Position numbers and translations under genes: made by a program | Notes under the pieces: model-generated | What the model saw: only the letters and a program-made list of their open reading frames with translations | What the model was told of the DNA's origin: nothing | Database searches by the model: none | Shown here: piece after piece, positions 5,275-11,242 of the stretch | How positions within the stretch are numbered: position 1 is the first letter of the stretch | Layout of the letters: every line of letters begins with the position of its first letter | Assembly: GCA_041493035.1 (NCBI GenBank) | Contig: JBGPYB010000150.1 | Span: 1-11,242 of the forward strand | Direction of reading: 5' to 3' | From: JBGPYB01 sp041493035 | GTDB lineage: Bacteria; Acidobacteriota; Vicinamibacteria; Fen-336 | Length of the DNA stretch: 11,242 nt

Positions 5275-7638
5275 TCAGGTGCCGGACGAAACTCCAGAGC
5301 GAAGGCCCCACTCCGACTCGTTCATCCAGGCGAGGAACTGTGGCGAAGGCAGCGGGCGGCTGATGAAGTACCCCTGAGCCATGTCGCAGCCGAAGCGCTT
5401 GAGGATCGCGTAACCCTCGGAGCTCTCGACTCCCTCGGCGACAACCTTCAGGCCCATGTTGTGCCCCAGATCGATCGTCGAGCGGACGATCACGCCGTCT
5501 TCGGTCGCTCGCTCGCTCAGGTTCACGACGAACGACTTGTCGATCTTCAGCTCGTCGAGGGGAAGGCGCCTCAGGTGTGCGAGCGAGGAGTAGCCGGTGC
5601 CATAGTCGTCGATGGCCAGGGTAATCCCGCGCGTCTTCACGTCGCGCAGAGTCTTCAGCGCGTACGCCGCGTCCTTCATGACCGCACTCTCGGTGATCTC
5701 GAGCACGAGCCTCGACGGGTCGAGACCCTGGTCGTGAAGGAGCCCGCTGATGAGCGTCGGCAGCTCCGCGTCGTAGAGATCGAGCGCAGACAGGTTCACC
5801 GCGACGGCGAGGTCGAATCCCGCTCGATTCCATGCGGCGCAGTCCTCGATCGCCCTCCTCAGCACCCACTTGGTGATGATTCCGATGTTGCCCGACTGCT
5901 CGGCCAGCAGGATGAACTCGTCGGGAAACATCATGCCGTGGACGGGATGCCGCCAGCGGACGAGGGCTTCGGCATGGATCGCCCGCTCGGTGGCGATGTC
6001 GATCTTGGGCTGATAGTGCAGCTCGAGGGCGTCGCTCGCGACGGCTTGGCGTAGCTCCGAGAGAATGGCGAGGCGGCGCAGCGAATGCTCGTCCCGCCCC
6101 GGTTCATAGAGCGCGTAGGCGCCGTGACTCTCCTTCGCCTGGTACATCGCGACGTCGGCGCGCTTCATGAGGGTTCCGGCATCCTCGGCGTGAAGCGGAT
6201 AGAGCGCTATGCCCATGCTGGCCTTGACGTCGATCGAGACGCCCCCGAGGGCGAACGGCGTCTCGAGGGCCCTGCCGATGCGCTGCGCGACCTCAACGGC
6301 GCTCGGCGCGGCCGCGCTCTCGAACATGACCGCGAACTCGTCGCCGCCAAGGCGCGCGACGGTATCACTCTCGCGGATCGTCTGGCGCAGGCGCCTTCCG
6401 ATCTCGACAAGCAGGTCGTCTCCGAGGCTATGTCCCAGCGTGTCGTTGATCTCCTTGAAGCGATCGAGGTCCATCATGACCATGCCGACGAGGGTTCCGC
6501 GCCGCTTCGCACTCGCGATCCACAAGGCCAGGTGGTCCAGAAACAGCGTCCGGTTCGGGAGTCCCGTCAGGCTGTCGTGGCTTCCCTGGAACCGGATCTG
6601 CTCCTCGCGCCCGCCGATTTCGGTGCCCATCCTGTTGAAGGCCGTCGCGAGCTGGCCCATCTCGTCGTCCTGGGGGATTTCGACCGGGGTCGAGTAGTCG
6701 CCGCTTCCGATCCTCTCCGCCGCCTCGGCGAGCCGCCGCAGCGGGCTCGTGACACCACGCGCGAAGAAGATCGCCGCGACGATGGCCATCAGGAGCGCGG
6801 CGCTCGAGAGCGCGAAGATCTGCATCTTCAGCTTGCGCAAAGGGCCCTGCGCCTCCTCGAGCGACCGCTGCAGAAGGACGTTGATTGCCGAGTCGTCACC
6901 GGTTTCGATCGGCTGGAGCATCGTCTGATATGTGTCGGAGCCGAGCTGCAGCGTCTCTGCCGTGGCGGTCTTGTCGCGGATCCGCTCCAGCAGAGCGAGC
7001 TGCTTCTCTTGCGGGAGCGTCGAGATGAGAAGGGGCTGCGCCGCCGGGTTCGGGGCCCAGAGAGACAACTCGAGCGCGGTCAAGCGCCGAACGTCCTCGA
7101 GGACGGCCTCGTCGATCATGAAGCCGATGCAGACCCAGGCGATGGGTTGAGGTGCCAGGACGGGAACGACCACGAACTGGAAAGGGCGGTTGTTGAGGGT
7201 GACTATGGCCGAGGCTTCGGCCTGGGAGCCGGCGCGCGTGACGAGCGATGGGACGGGAAACGGGCGGCCGACGAAATGCCCACCCAGGGTGTCGGCGTCG
7301 ACCGAGCCATCGAGCGAGATCAAGAAGACGGCGTGGCCGTCGACGCGCGCGCCGAGATTCGTGAGGGCGGATGTAATGGTGGGGCGGTCGCCCGAGGCCA
7401 TCGCCTCCCGGAACGCGAAGTCCGCTGCCAGAACGCGAGCGGTGTCGGTGAGCTGGTGGCCACGCGCCGCGATAATGCGGTTGAGCACCCGGGCCCCGAC
7501 CCGCAACTCGTCGGTGAGGGTCTGCCGAAGGTTCCGCTGCCCCGCGACGTGGACGGCGAAGAGCGTCGCCGCCTGGAGCAGGACGAGGGCCCAGACCATC
7601 AAGGAGAGCAGCCTCGTCTGGAAACTGCGGCGCCTCAT
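5275..7638 (-). CDS. Membrane dCache-HAMP-GGDEF-EAL diguanylate cyclase/phosphodiesterase
   Basis: A 787-aa inner-membrane sensor that can potentially make and break c-di-GMP. Order: TM1 (about 10-32); periplasmic sensor (about 35-270) resembling double-Cache dCache_3, with QLTDTARVLAADFAFREA, a VFLISLDGSVDADT strand pair and an AWVCIGFMID strand; TM2 (about 275-293); HAMP (294-345); GGDEF (about 350-515); EAL (about 525-770). The cyclase has intact GGDEF (431-435), metal-site Asp390 and an inhibitory I-site RESD (422-425) exactly 5 residues before GGDEF. The phosphodiesterase has EAL (557-559), Asn615, Glu647, Asp677/Asp678, Lys698, Glu735 and Gln755, so neither domain looks degenerate. It is last in the operon, 6 nt after the cupredoxin stop with no Shine-Dalgarno of its own, implying translational coupling. 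The signal sensed by the Cache domain is unknown; its neighbours suggest something in the envelope, perhaps copper or redox related (inference). Confidence 0.96.
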   Translation of the reverse strand: MRRRSFQTRLLSLMVWALVLLQAATLFAVHVAGQRNLRQTLTDELRVGARVLNRIIAARGHQLTDTARVLAADFAFREAMASGDRPTITSALTNLGARVDGHAVFLISLDGSVDADTLGGHFVGRPFPVPSLVTRAGSQAEASAIVTLNNRPFQFVVVPVLAPQPIAWVCIGFMIDEAVLEDVRRLTALELSLWAPNPAAQPLLISTLPQEKQLALLERIRDKTATAETLQLGSDTYQTMLQPIETGDDSAINVLLQRSLEEAQGPLRKLKMQIFALSSAALLMAIVAAIFFARGVTSPLRRLAEAAERIGSGDYSTPVEIPQDDEMGQLATAFNRMGTEIGGREEQIRFQGSHDSLTGLPNRTLFLDHLALWIASAKRRGTLVGMVMMDLDRFKEINDTLGHSLGDDLLVEIGRRLRQTIRESDTVARLGGDEFAVMFESAAAPSAVEVAQRIGRALETPFALGGVSIDVKASMGIALYPLHAEDAGTLMKRADVAMYQAKESHGAYALYEPGRDEHSLRRLAILSELRQAVASDALELHYQPKIDIATERAIHAEALVRWRHPVHGMMFPDEFILLAEQSGNIGIITKWVLRRAIEDCAAWNRAGFDLAVAVNLSALDLYDAELPTLISGLLHDQGLDPSRLVLEITESAVMKDAAYALKTLRDVKTRGITLAIDDYGTGYSSLAHLRRLPLDELKIDKSFVVNLSERATEDGVIVRSTIDLGHNMGLKVVAEGVESSEGYAILKRFGCDMAQGYFISRPLPSPQFLAWMNESEWGLRSGVSSGT

Positions 7639-7644
7639 CGGGGG

Positions 7645-8229
7645 CTACTTGTTGCCGATCTGGAACGCCAGGCTCTTCTCTTCGTTGGCGCCGAGGGTGA
7701 CGGGTTGGGGGAGCGGCTCGTTGCGCATCCCCGCGTACCACACACGCACGTCGTACTTTCCCTCGGGCAGGCCGGACAGTTCCGCGCGTCCGCCCGCCGT
7801 CAGGGCGAAATACGGTGTGTCGACGATCACGAGGTACGCGCTCATCTGGTCGTGAATGTTGCATCCCAGGGTGACCACTCCGGGCTTGTCGAAGACGACC
7901 GGCGCTCCGGGCGTGCCCGCGTACAGAGGGAGCTGGAATTTCTTGGCCGACGAGAAGGAGTAGACCTGGTGGCGGACGTTGTCGCTGTTGGGAAAGGTGA
8001 CCGCAGTGCCGGTTTGGATCGGCAGGATGTGGGGGACAAACATACGATTCTTCTGGTCCAGCACTGCGTGGCGCGAGGGTGGTGGCGGCCTCCTCGCCTC
8101 GGGGATCGCATACACCACCGCGTCGGGGACCGCGACACCGCGGACGTCGCGCACCTCTACGAGCAGGCCTGCCGCCGCGCCGTCGGGGCCAGCGGTGGCA
8201 AGCAGCAGAAGAGCAGCGACCAAGCGCAT
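7645..8229 (-). CDS. Exported cupredoxin-like protein ('methylamine utilization protein' type)
   Basis: A 194-aa periplasmic protein with a signal peptide (MRLVAALLLLATAGPDGAAA). The core is a plastocyanin-like fold with a type 1 copper ligand set: His87 in FPNSDNVRH, then Cys123, His126 and Met129 in GCNIHDQM. The PHILPIQTG-x-xVTFPN segment, FDKPGV and the C-terminal LPEGKYDVRVWY strand fit a family often labelled methylamine utilization protein, although no methylamine dehydrogenase genes are here. It may carry electrons or bind copper in the periplasm. The start at 8229 was chosen because it gives a clean signal peptide and a 19-nt gap to the upstream porin gene; starting further upstream would overlap that gene and lose the signal peptide. 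The Shine-Dalgarno is poor (GGTGG), so coupling to the upstream gene is likely. From memory, this family often neighbours GGDEF/EAL genes, as here. Confidence 0.92.
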   Translation of the reverse strand: MRLVAALLLLATAGPDGAAAGLLVEVRDVRGVAVPDAVVYAIPEARRPPPPSRHAVLDQKNRMFVPHILPIQTGTAVTFPNSDNVRHQVYSFSSAKKFQLPLYAGTPGAPVVFDKPGVVTLGCNIHDQMSAYLVIVDTPYFALTAGGRAELSGLPEGKYDVRVWYAGMRNEPLPQPVTLGANEEKSLAFQIGNK

Positions 8230-8248
8230 CAGAGCCAGATTACCACCG

Positions 8249-9328
8249 TCAGGGGCCCGAGAAGCGATAGCGCAGATCGCCGAGACCCCGCCTCTCACCG
8301 CCCCCTGCGGACAGCTCGATCCCCACACTGAGCTTCGGAACGGGCGTCCAGAATGCCGCGAGGGTCAGGGCGTGGTCGTGGGATTCGCCGTTGCTGAAGG
8401 CATCGAAGCGGGCGGTCACTCGCCCACGCCGAAGGCGTCGTGACAAGAGGAGGTAGCTGGCGCGCAGGTCCGCCTCGAAGCTTCCTCCCGGGTAGTAGAG
8501 CTCGGTCGGGCCCCAGCCCGTCTCGCCTGCGACTGTCCAGTCGGCGTGGCTGTAGTCAAAGCCAGCAACATCGAAGCGCGTTTTCCAGTTGTAGAGGTCG
8601 CCGTGGGGCAAGCCGTCGGAACGGTTGTCGATGTGGGTGAGGAGTACCGAGAATTGGCTCGAGCGCCATCCCGCGCGCGCCGACCACCCGAGCCGATGAT
8701 CGGTCTCCGCCGAAACCGAGGTGTAGTCGTCCCCGGTCTGGACCTTCTGCCCGAGGAGGATCCACCGATCGTGCAGGGACCAGCCTGGATCCAGGGGCAG
8801 TGCGCCGAAGGTGTCGTTGCCGCGGTAGACCGTCGCGCCGATCGTTGCGCCCCACCGCATCCAGGAGACGTCCAGGCCGATCGGTCGGAACTCTTCGCCG
8901 AACCACGAGTTGAGGGCCGAGGAGGAGATCGTATACGGATTCTCCCAGAGCTCGTCGACGTTCTCGCGCGACGTCGGAAGGAAAAACGCTCCTGCCCGCA
9001 GCTTGACGTGGCTCCCTCCGACGGGGAGATGCGCCTCCACGTACGCCTCCGGGGTCCCGGCGTGCCCGTGCAGCGATCGGCCGTCGTCGGTTCGCGCGAG
9101 GAGATGGAGGTGGGCGAGGAAGGTCGGAGAGGGCGACCAGTCGATGCCGGCCTGAATCTGCGCCGAGGCGCTGTCGGCCTCCAGCGGGTTGCCGGCCTTC
9201 GTCGTGCCGCGAAGGTCCGCGAAGCCGCTGATCTGGAGGGCGTCGTCGCCGCGGAGACCGGACGAGAGCGCGAGGGTCGACGTGACGAGAACGGATACGA
9301 TTGTTGCACGGCGTCGCGGTTCAGCCAT
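8249..9328 (-). CDS. Outer-membrane porin-like beta-barrel protein
   Basis: A 359-aa exported protein with an N-terminal signal peptide (MAEPRRRATI, then VSVLVTSTLALSSG). The mature part shows no catalytic motif but many alternating amphipathic strands ending in aromatic or aliphatic residues (LQISGFADLRG, YVEAHLPVG, VKLRAGAFFLPT, FSVLLTHIDN, RVTARFDAF, LTLAAFWTPV), and the last residue pairs (LRYRFSGP) resemble a barrel end. FADLRG at the mature N-terminus and ELWENPYTISSSALNSW are typical of porin-like proteins of electron-transfer or metal-related clusters; I cannot assign a substrate. ATG 9328 has GAAGGGA 7 nt upstream; the alternative ATG 9355 has GGGAGG 5 nt upstream and would add nine residues before the signal peptide. 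Located between the kinase/propeller gene and the cupredoxin gene, it probably belongs to the same envelope module. Confidence 0.8.
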   Translation of the reverse strand: MAEPRRRATIVSVLVTSTLALSSGLRGDDALQISGFADLRGTTKAGNPLEADSASAQIQAGIDWSPSPTFLAHLHLLARTDDGRSLHGHAGTPEAYVEAHLPVGGSHVKLRAGAFFLPTSRENVDELWENPYTISSSALNSWFGEEFRPIGLDVSWMRWGATIGATVYRGNDTFGALPLDPGWSLHDRWILLGQKVQTGDDYTSVSAETDHRLGWSARAGWRSSQFSVLLTHIDNRSDGLPHGDLYNWKTRFDVAGFDYSHADWTVAGETGWGPTELYYPGGSFEADLRASYLLLSRRLRRGRVTARFDAFSNGESHDHALTLAAFWTPVPKLSVGIELSAGGGERRGLGDLRYRFSGP

Positions 9329-9335
9329 CGTCGAG

Positions 9336-9342
9336 TCCCTTC
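9336..9342 (-). promoter_or_regulatory. Ribosome binding site for the chosen porin start
   Basis: GAAGGGA on the minus strand, 7 nt before ATG 9328. A competing site, GGGAGG at 9361-9366, would serve ATG 9355; the sequence does not settle which is used. Confidence 0.4.
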
Positions 9343-9369
9343 GGCAGAGACCCATCATCACCTCCCGCC

Positions 9370-9403
9370 CGCGGCCTTTCAATCGAGGGTTCGGCGGGCC
9401 GCG
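9370..9403 (-). promoter_or_regulatory. Inverted repeat between kinase/propeller and porin genes
   Basis: CGCGGCC (9370-9376) and GGCCGCG (9397-9403) pair perfectly over 7 bp around a 20-nt loop, starting directly at the kinase stop codon and ending just before the GGGAGG ribosome binding site. No T-tract follows. It may set different mRNA levels for the two parts of the operon or influence porin translation. Confidence 0.3.
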
Positions 9404-11242
9404 TTACGGGCCGTGGTCACCGATGAGGGCACGCCAGTGGAGCACCACGCGGAAGCCCACGCTGGCGGCGCTCTCCGTCGGCAGGTTGAGCAGAAAGCGG
9501 TTGCCGTCGGGCGTCACGTCCTCGAACAGCGGGAGCAGCCGGTTCGGCGGCTCCGGCAGCGTGAAGAGAGCCCTGGGAGAGCCGGGCCGGAACGAGGGAT
9601 GGGTCTCGATCGGCGTCGCCATCACCTTCCCGTCGGGGGTCGCGAAGAACAGCTCCTTGCCGTCGCCCCGCCAGCGGGGCTGTGCGCCGCCGCCGGTCGA
9701 AATCTGCCACTGCTCTGTGGAGCCGCTGGAGGACCGGACGTAGACCTCAAATCGGCCCGTCTCGTCGGAGAGGTAAGCCACCCATCGCCCGTCAGGCGAG
9801 GGCTCGGCCCCGGACTCACTGAAAGGCGTCCGCAGCAGGATCCGTGGCTCGCCCTTGCGGTCCGGCGGCATCACCATCAGGTCCTCGTTGGTTTGCGGGC
9901 TCTGGTCGTCGTAAACCAAAGAGCCGTCGGGCAGCCAGCCGCCAGGATCCTTCCAAGAGAGCCCTTCGATCAGCGGGGTCACTTCGCCACCTTCGCGCAA
10001 CGACTTGACGCAGATGCCTTGCCCGACCTTCGGATGGCAGCCGAACATCAGGCGGCTGCCGTCGGGCGACCAACGCGGCGCGAAGAAGTCGCCGCTCTGG
10101 AACGTGAAACGGTAGTCGCGGTCGTACTCGAGCTCGTGGATCCAGACGTCGCTCTTGGGCGCGTCGCCGCGCACGATGGCGATCTTCTTCCCATCGGGCG
10201 AGATCCGCGGGTTGAACTGGTTGCCCGCCTCGCCGAGGGCTCCCAGCACCCGGCCGGAACGGTCGTACCAGGTGAAGACGGTCGGCCGCGACGTGCCGGG
10301 GAGGTATACGAGCGCACCGTCGTCCGAGGCGGTAAACATCAAGAGGTTCTTGGGCTCCCAGTAGGCCAGCTTCTCGTCAAGGACCGTGACCGGCTCGCCG
10401 ACGAGACGTAGCACCTTGACGTCGAAGTGCTGCGCCAGTAGATTGCCTGAGCGCCCGTAGAGCAAGTAGCCCGGAGGGACGTAGGTCGCGTTCGTCGCGT
10501 CTTCCACCAGCATCGTTGGTTCCGGGGAGTCGAGGGAGGCCAGCGCGAGACGCCCCAACTCCGGCTTGCCCTCGATGCGCCCGCGCGACATGTAGAGGAA
10601 GTGGCGCCCATCGGGCAGGAACTGCGGCCAGCGGTGTGACGTCTCTTTGGCACCGTCGAAGCGCGTGACCGATGCCGGTGCCCCGCCCGAGGCGGGGATG
10701 CTCTGGATCGGCGCGCGGATGTTGGGCGCGAAGAGGATGACGTCGCTCCTGCTCCAGCTCCCTCCGCGCCCCGTGGGCGCGTCGGCCAGTACCTGCGGCG
10801 AGCCGCCGCGCAGGTCGATCTTCTTGAGCTTGCCGTCGGCGAAGAAACCCAAGTAGCGCCCGTCCGGCGACCAGAACGGGTACCACGCACCCTGGGTCTC
10901 GGGGACGGGTCGCGCGGCCCCTGACGAGAAGTCGCGGACCCAGATCTGCTTGGAGCCGTCGCGCGCCAGCGCCACGAAGGCCAGCGAGCGTCCGTCCGGC
11001 GAGAGGGCGAGGCCAAGCTCGTCGTACGGCACGAGCGCCGTCCCTGGTGGCGGAGGCAAAGTGGCGCGGAACGCGGTCGGGGCCTGGGCACGGCTCCGTG
11101 CCAGCGCAACACCGAGCCCGATCGCGGCCACGGCGCCGAGAGCCGCAAGGGTCCATGCGAGGCCCTCCCGCGTCCGGCGCCTTACCGTGATCGAGGACGC
11201 GACGCCAGCCTGCGATCCGGCCTGGGCTATCCAGCGCAGTTC
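9404..11242 (-). CDS. C-terminal part of Ser/Thr-kinase-type protein: membrane helix plus PD40 beta-propeller, 5' end outside window
   Basis: 612 residues are visible; the frame is open to the window edge. The first residues (ELRWIAQAGSQAG, then RRRTREGLAW) match the linker I recall after the kinase domain of acidobacterial Pkn-type kinases, so a kinase domain is expected beyond the edge (inference). A transmembrane helix follows at visible residues 28-48 (GLAWTLAALGAVAAIGLGVA). The remainder is an extracytoplasmic propeller with PD40/WD40-like repeats: LSPDGRSLAF (80-89), WSPDGRYLGF, FLPDGRHFLY, ISPDGKKIAI, WSPDGSRLMF, WLPDGSLVYD, PSPDGRWVAY, WRGDGKELFF and VTPDGNRFLL, and the family-like C-terminal strand FRVVLHWRALIG. 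Such propellers probably bind a ligand or protein and signal to the kinase. A GTG at 11131 could open a shorter protein, but it lies inside the helix and is rejected. It is first of the operon genes seen here; regulation of its 5' end is not visible. Confidence 0.9.
   Translation of the reverse strand, partial: ELRWIAQAGSQAGVASSITVRRRTREGLAWTLAALGAVAAIGLGVALARSRAQAPTAFRATLPPPPGTALVPYDELGLALSPDGRSLAFVALARDGSKQIWVRDFSSGAARPVPETQGAWYPFWSPDGRYLGFFADGKLKKIDLRGGSPQVLADAPTGRGGSWSRSDVILFAPNIRAPIQSIPASGGAPASVTRFDGAKETSHRWPQFLPDGRHFLYMSRGRIEGKPELGRLALASLDSPEPTMLVEDATNATYVPPGYLLYGRSGNLLAQHFDVKVLRLVGEPVTVLDEKLAYWEPKNLLMFTASDDGALVYLPGTSRPTVFTWYDRSGRVLGALGEAGNQFNPRISPDGKKIAIVRGDAPKSDVWIHELEYDRDYRFTFQSGDFFAPRWSPDGSRLMFGCHPKVGQGICVKSLREGGEVTPLIEGLSWKDPGGWLPDGSLVYDDQSPQTNEDLMVMPPDRKGEPRILLRTPFSESGAEPSPDGRWVAYLSDETGRFEVYVRSSSGSTEQWQISTGGGAQPRWRGDGKELFFATPDGKVMATPIETHPSFRPGSPRALFTLPEPPNRLLPLFEDVTPDGNRFLLNLPTESAASVGFRVVLHWRALIGDHGP

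Noticed and set aside
7645..8229. Reading the cupredoxin as evidence for methylamine metabolism
   Set aside because: The family label is historical; no methylamine dehydrogenase or mau genes are present in the window.
8230..8328. Longer N-terminus for the cupredoxin (start at 8328)
   Set aside because: It would overlap the porin gene and bury the clear signal peptide that starts at 8229.
6085..8331. Very long plus-strand open frame (748 codons)
   Set aside because: It is antisense to the GGDEF-EAL and cupredoxin genes, which have clear domains and motifs; its own translation is Arg/Asp/Gly-rich with no recognisable domain, a common GC-rich mirror effect.
8546..10411. Long plus-strand open frame (621 codons)
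   Set aside because: It spans antisense across the porin and propeller genes and their intergenic gap; no domain and no plausible ribosome binding site.

Overview
The window is a high-GC bacterial chromosomal segment with dense, GC3-rich genes and no tRNA, rRNA, CRISPR array or insertion sequence that I can see. A Ser/Thr-kinase-type protein ending in a PD40 beta-propeller, a tandem PilZ protein of the 'CNLS-x-LG' type and a cupredoxin/c-di-GMP gene pair together suggest Acidobacteriota or a similar soil or sediment phylum. This is inference from gene content, not a phylogenetic placement.

Layout, left to right. (1) 1-1075, minus: an aldehyde dehydrogenase with its C-terminus cut off by the window edge, preceded by a very good ribosome binding site. 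(2) 1076-1612: a divergent intergenic region. Its distal part (about 1229-1519, minus) has coding-like codon use in frame with the dehydrogenase but is not a recognised gene. (3) 1613-3235, plus: a radical SAM/SPASM enzyme with an unusual N-terminal beta-sandwich-like domain. (4) 3456-4181, plus: a protein made of two PilZ-like domains. (5) 4290-4604 and 4749-4952, minus: two small unrecognised proteins, one with a single transmembrane helix, the other very basic and followed at once by a 16-bp GC palindrome. (6) 5275-11242, minus: a probable four-gene operon, in transcription order a kinase/PD40 propeller protein (5' end outside the window), an outer-membrane porin-like barrel, a small exported cupredoxin, and a membrane-bound dCache-HAMP-GGDEF-EAL protein. 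Gaps between these genes are 75, 19 and 6 nt.

How it may work together. The operon places a periplasmic copper-type protein and a barrel beside a periplasmic sensor coupled to c-di-GMP synthesis and hydrolysis, with catalytic residues of both output domains present. Inference: an envelope or redox signal is converted into c-di-GMP. The tandem PilZ protein about 1.1 kb away is a conceivable local effector, but both PilZ domains lack the first arginine of the RxxxR motif, so nucleotide binding is doubtful. The aldehyde dehydrogenase and the radical SAM enzyme have no evident link to this module.
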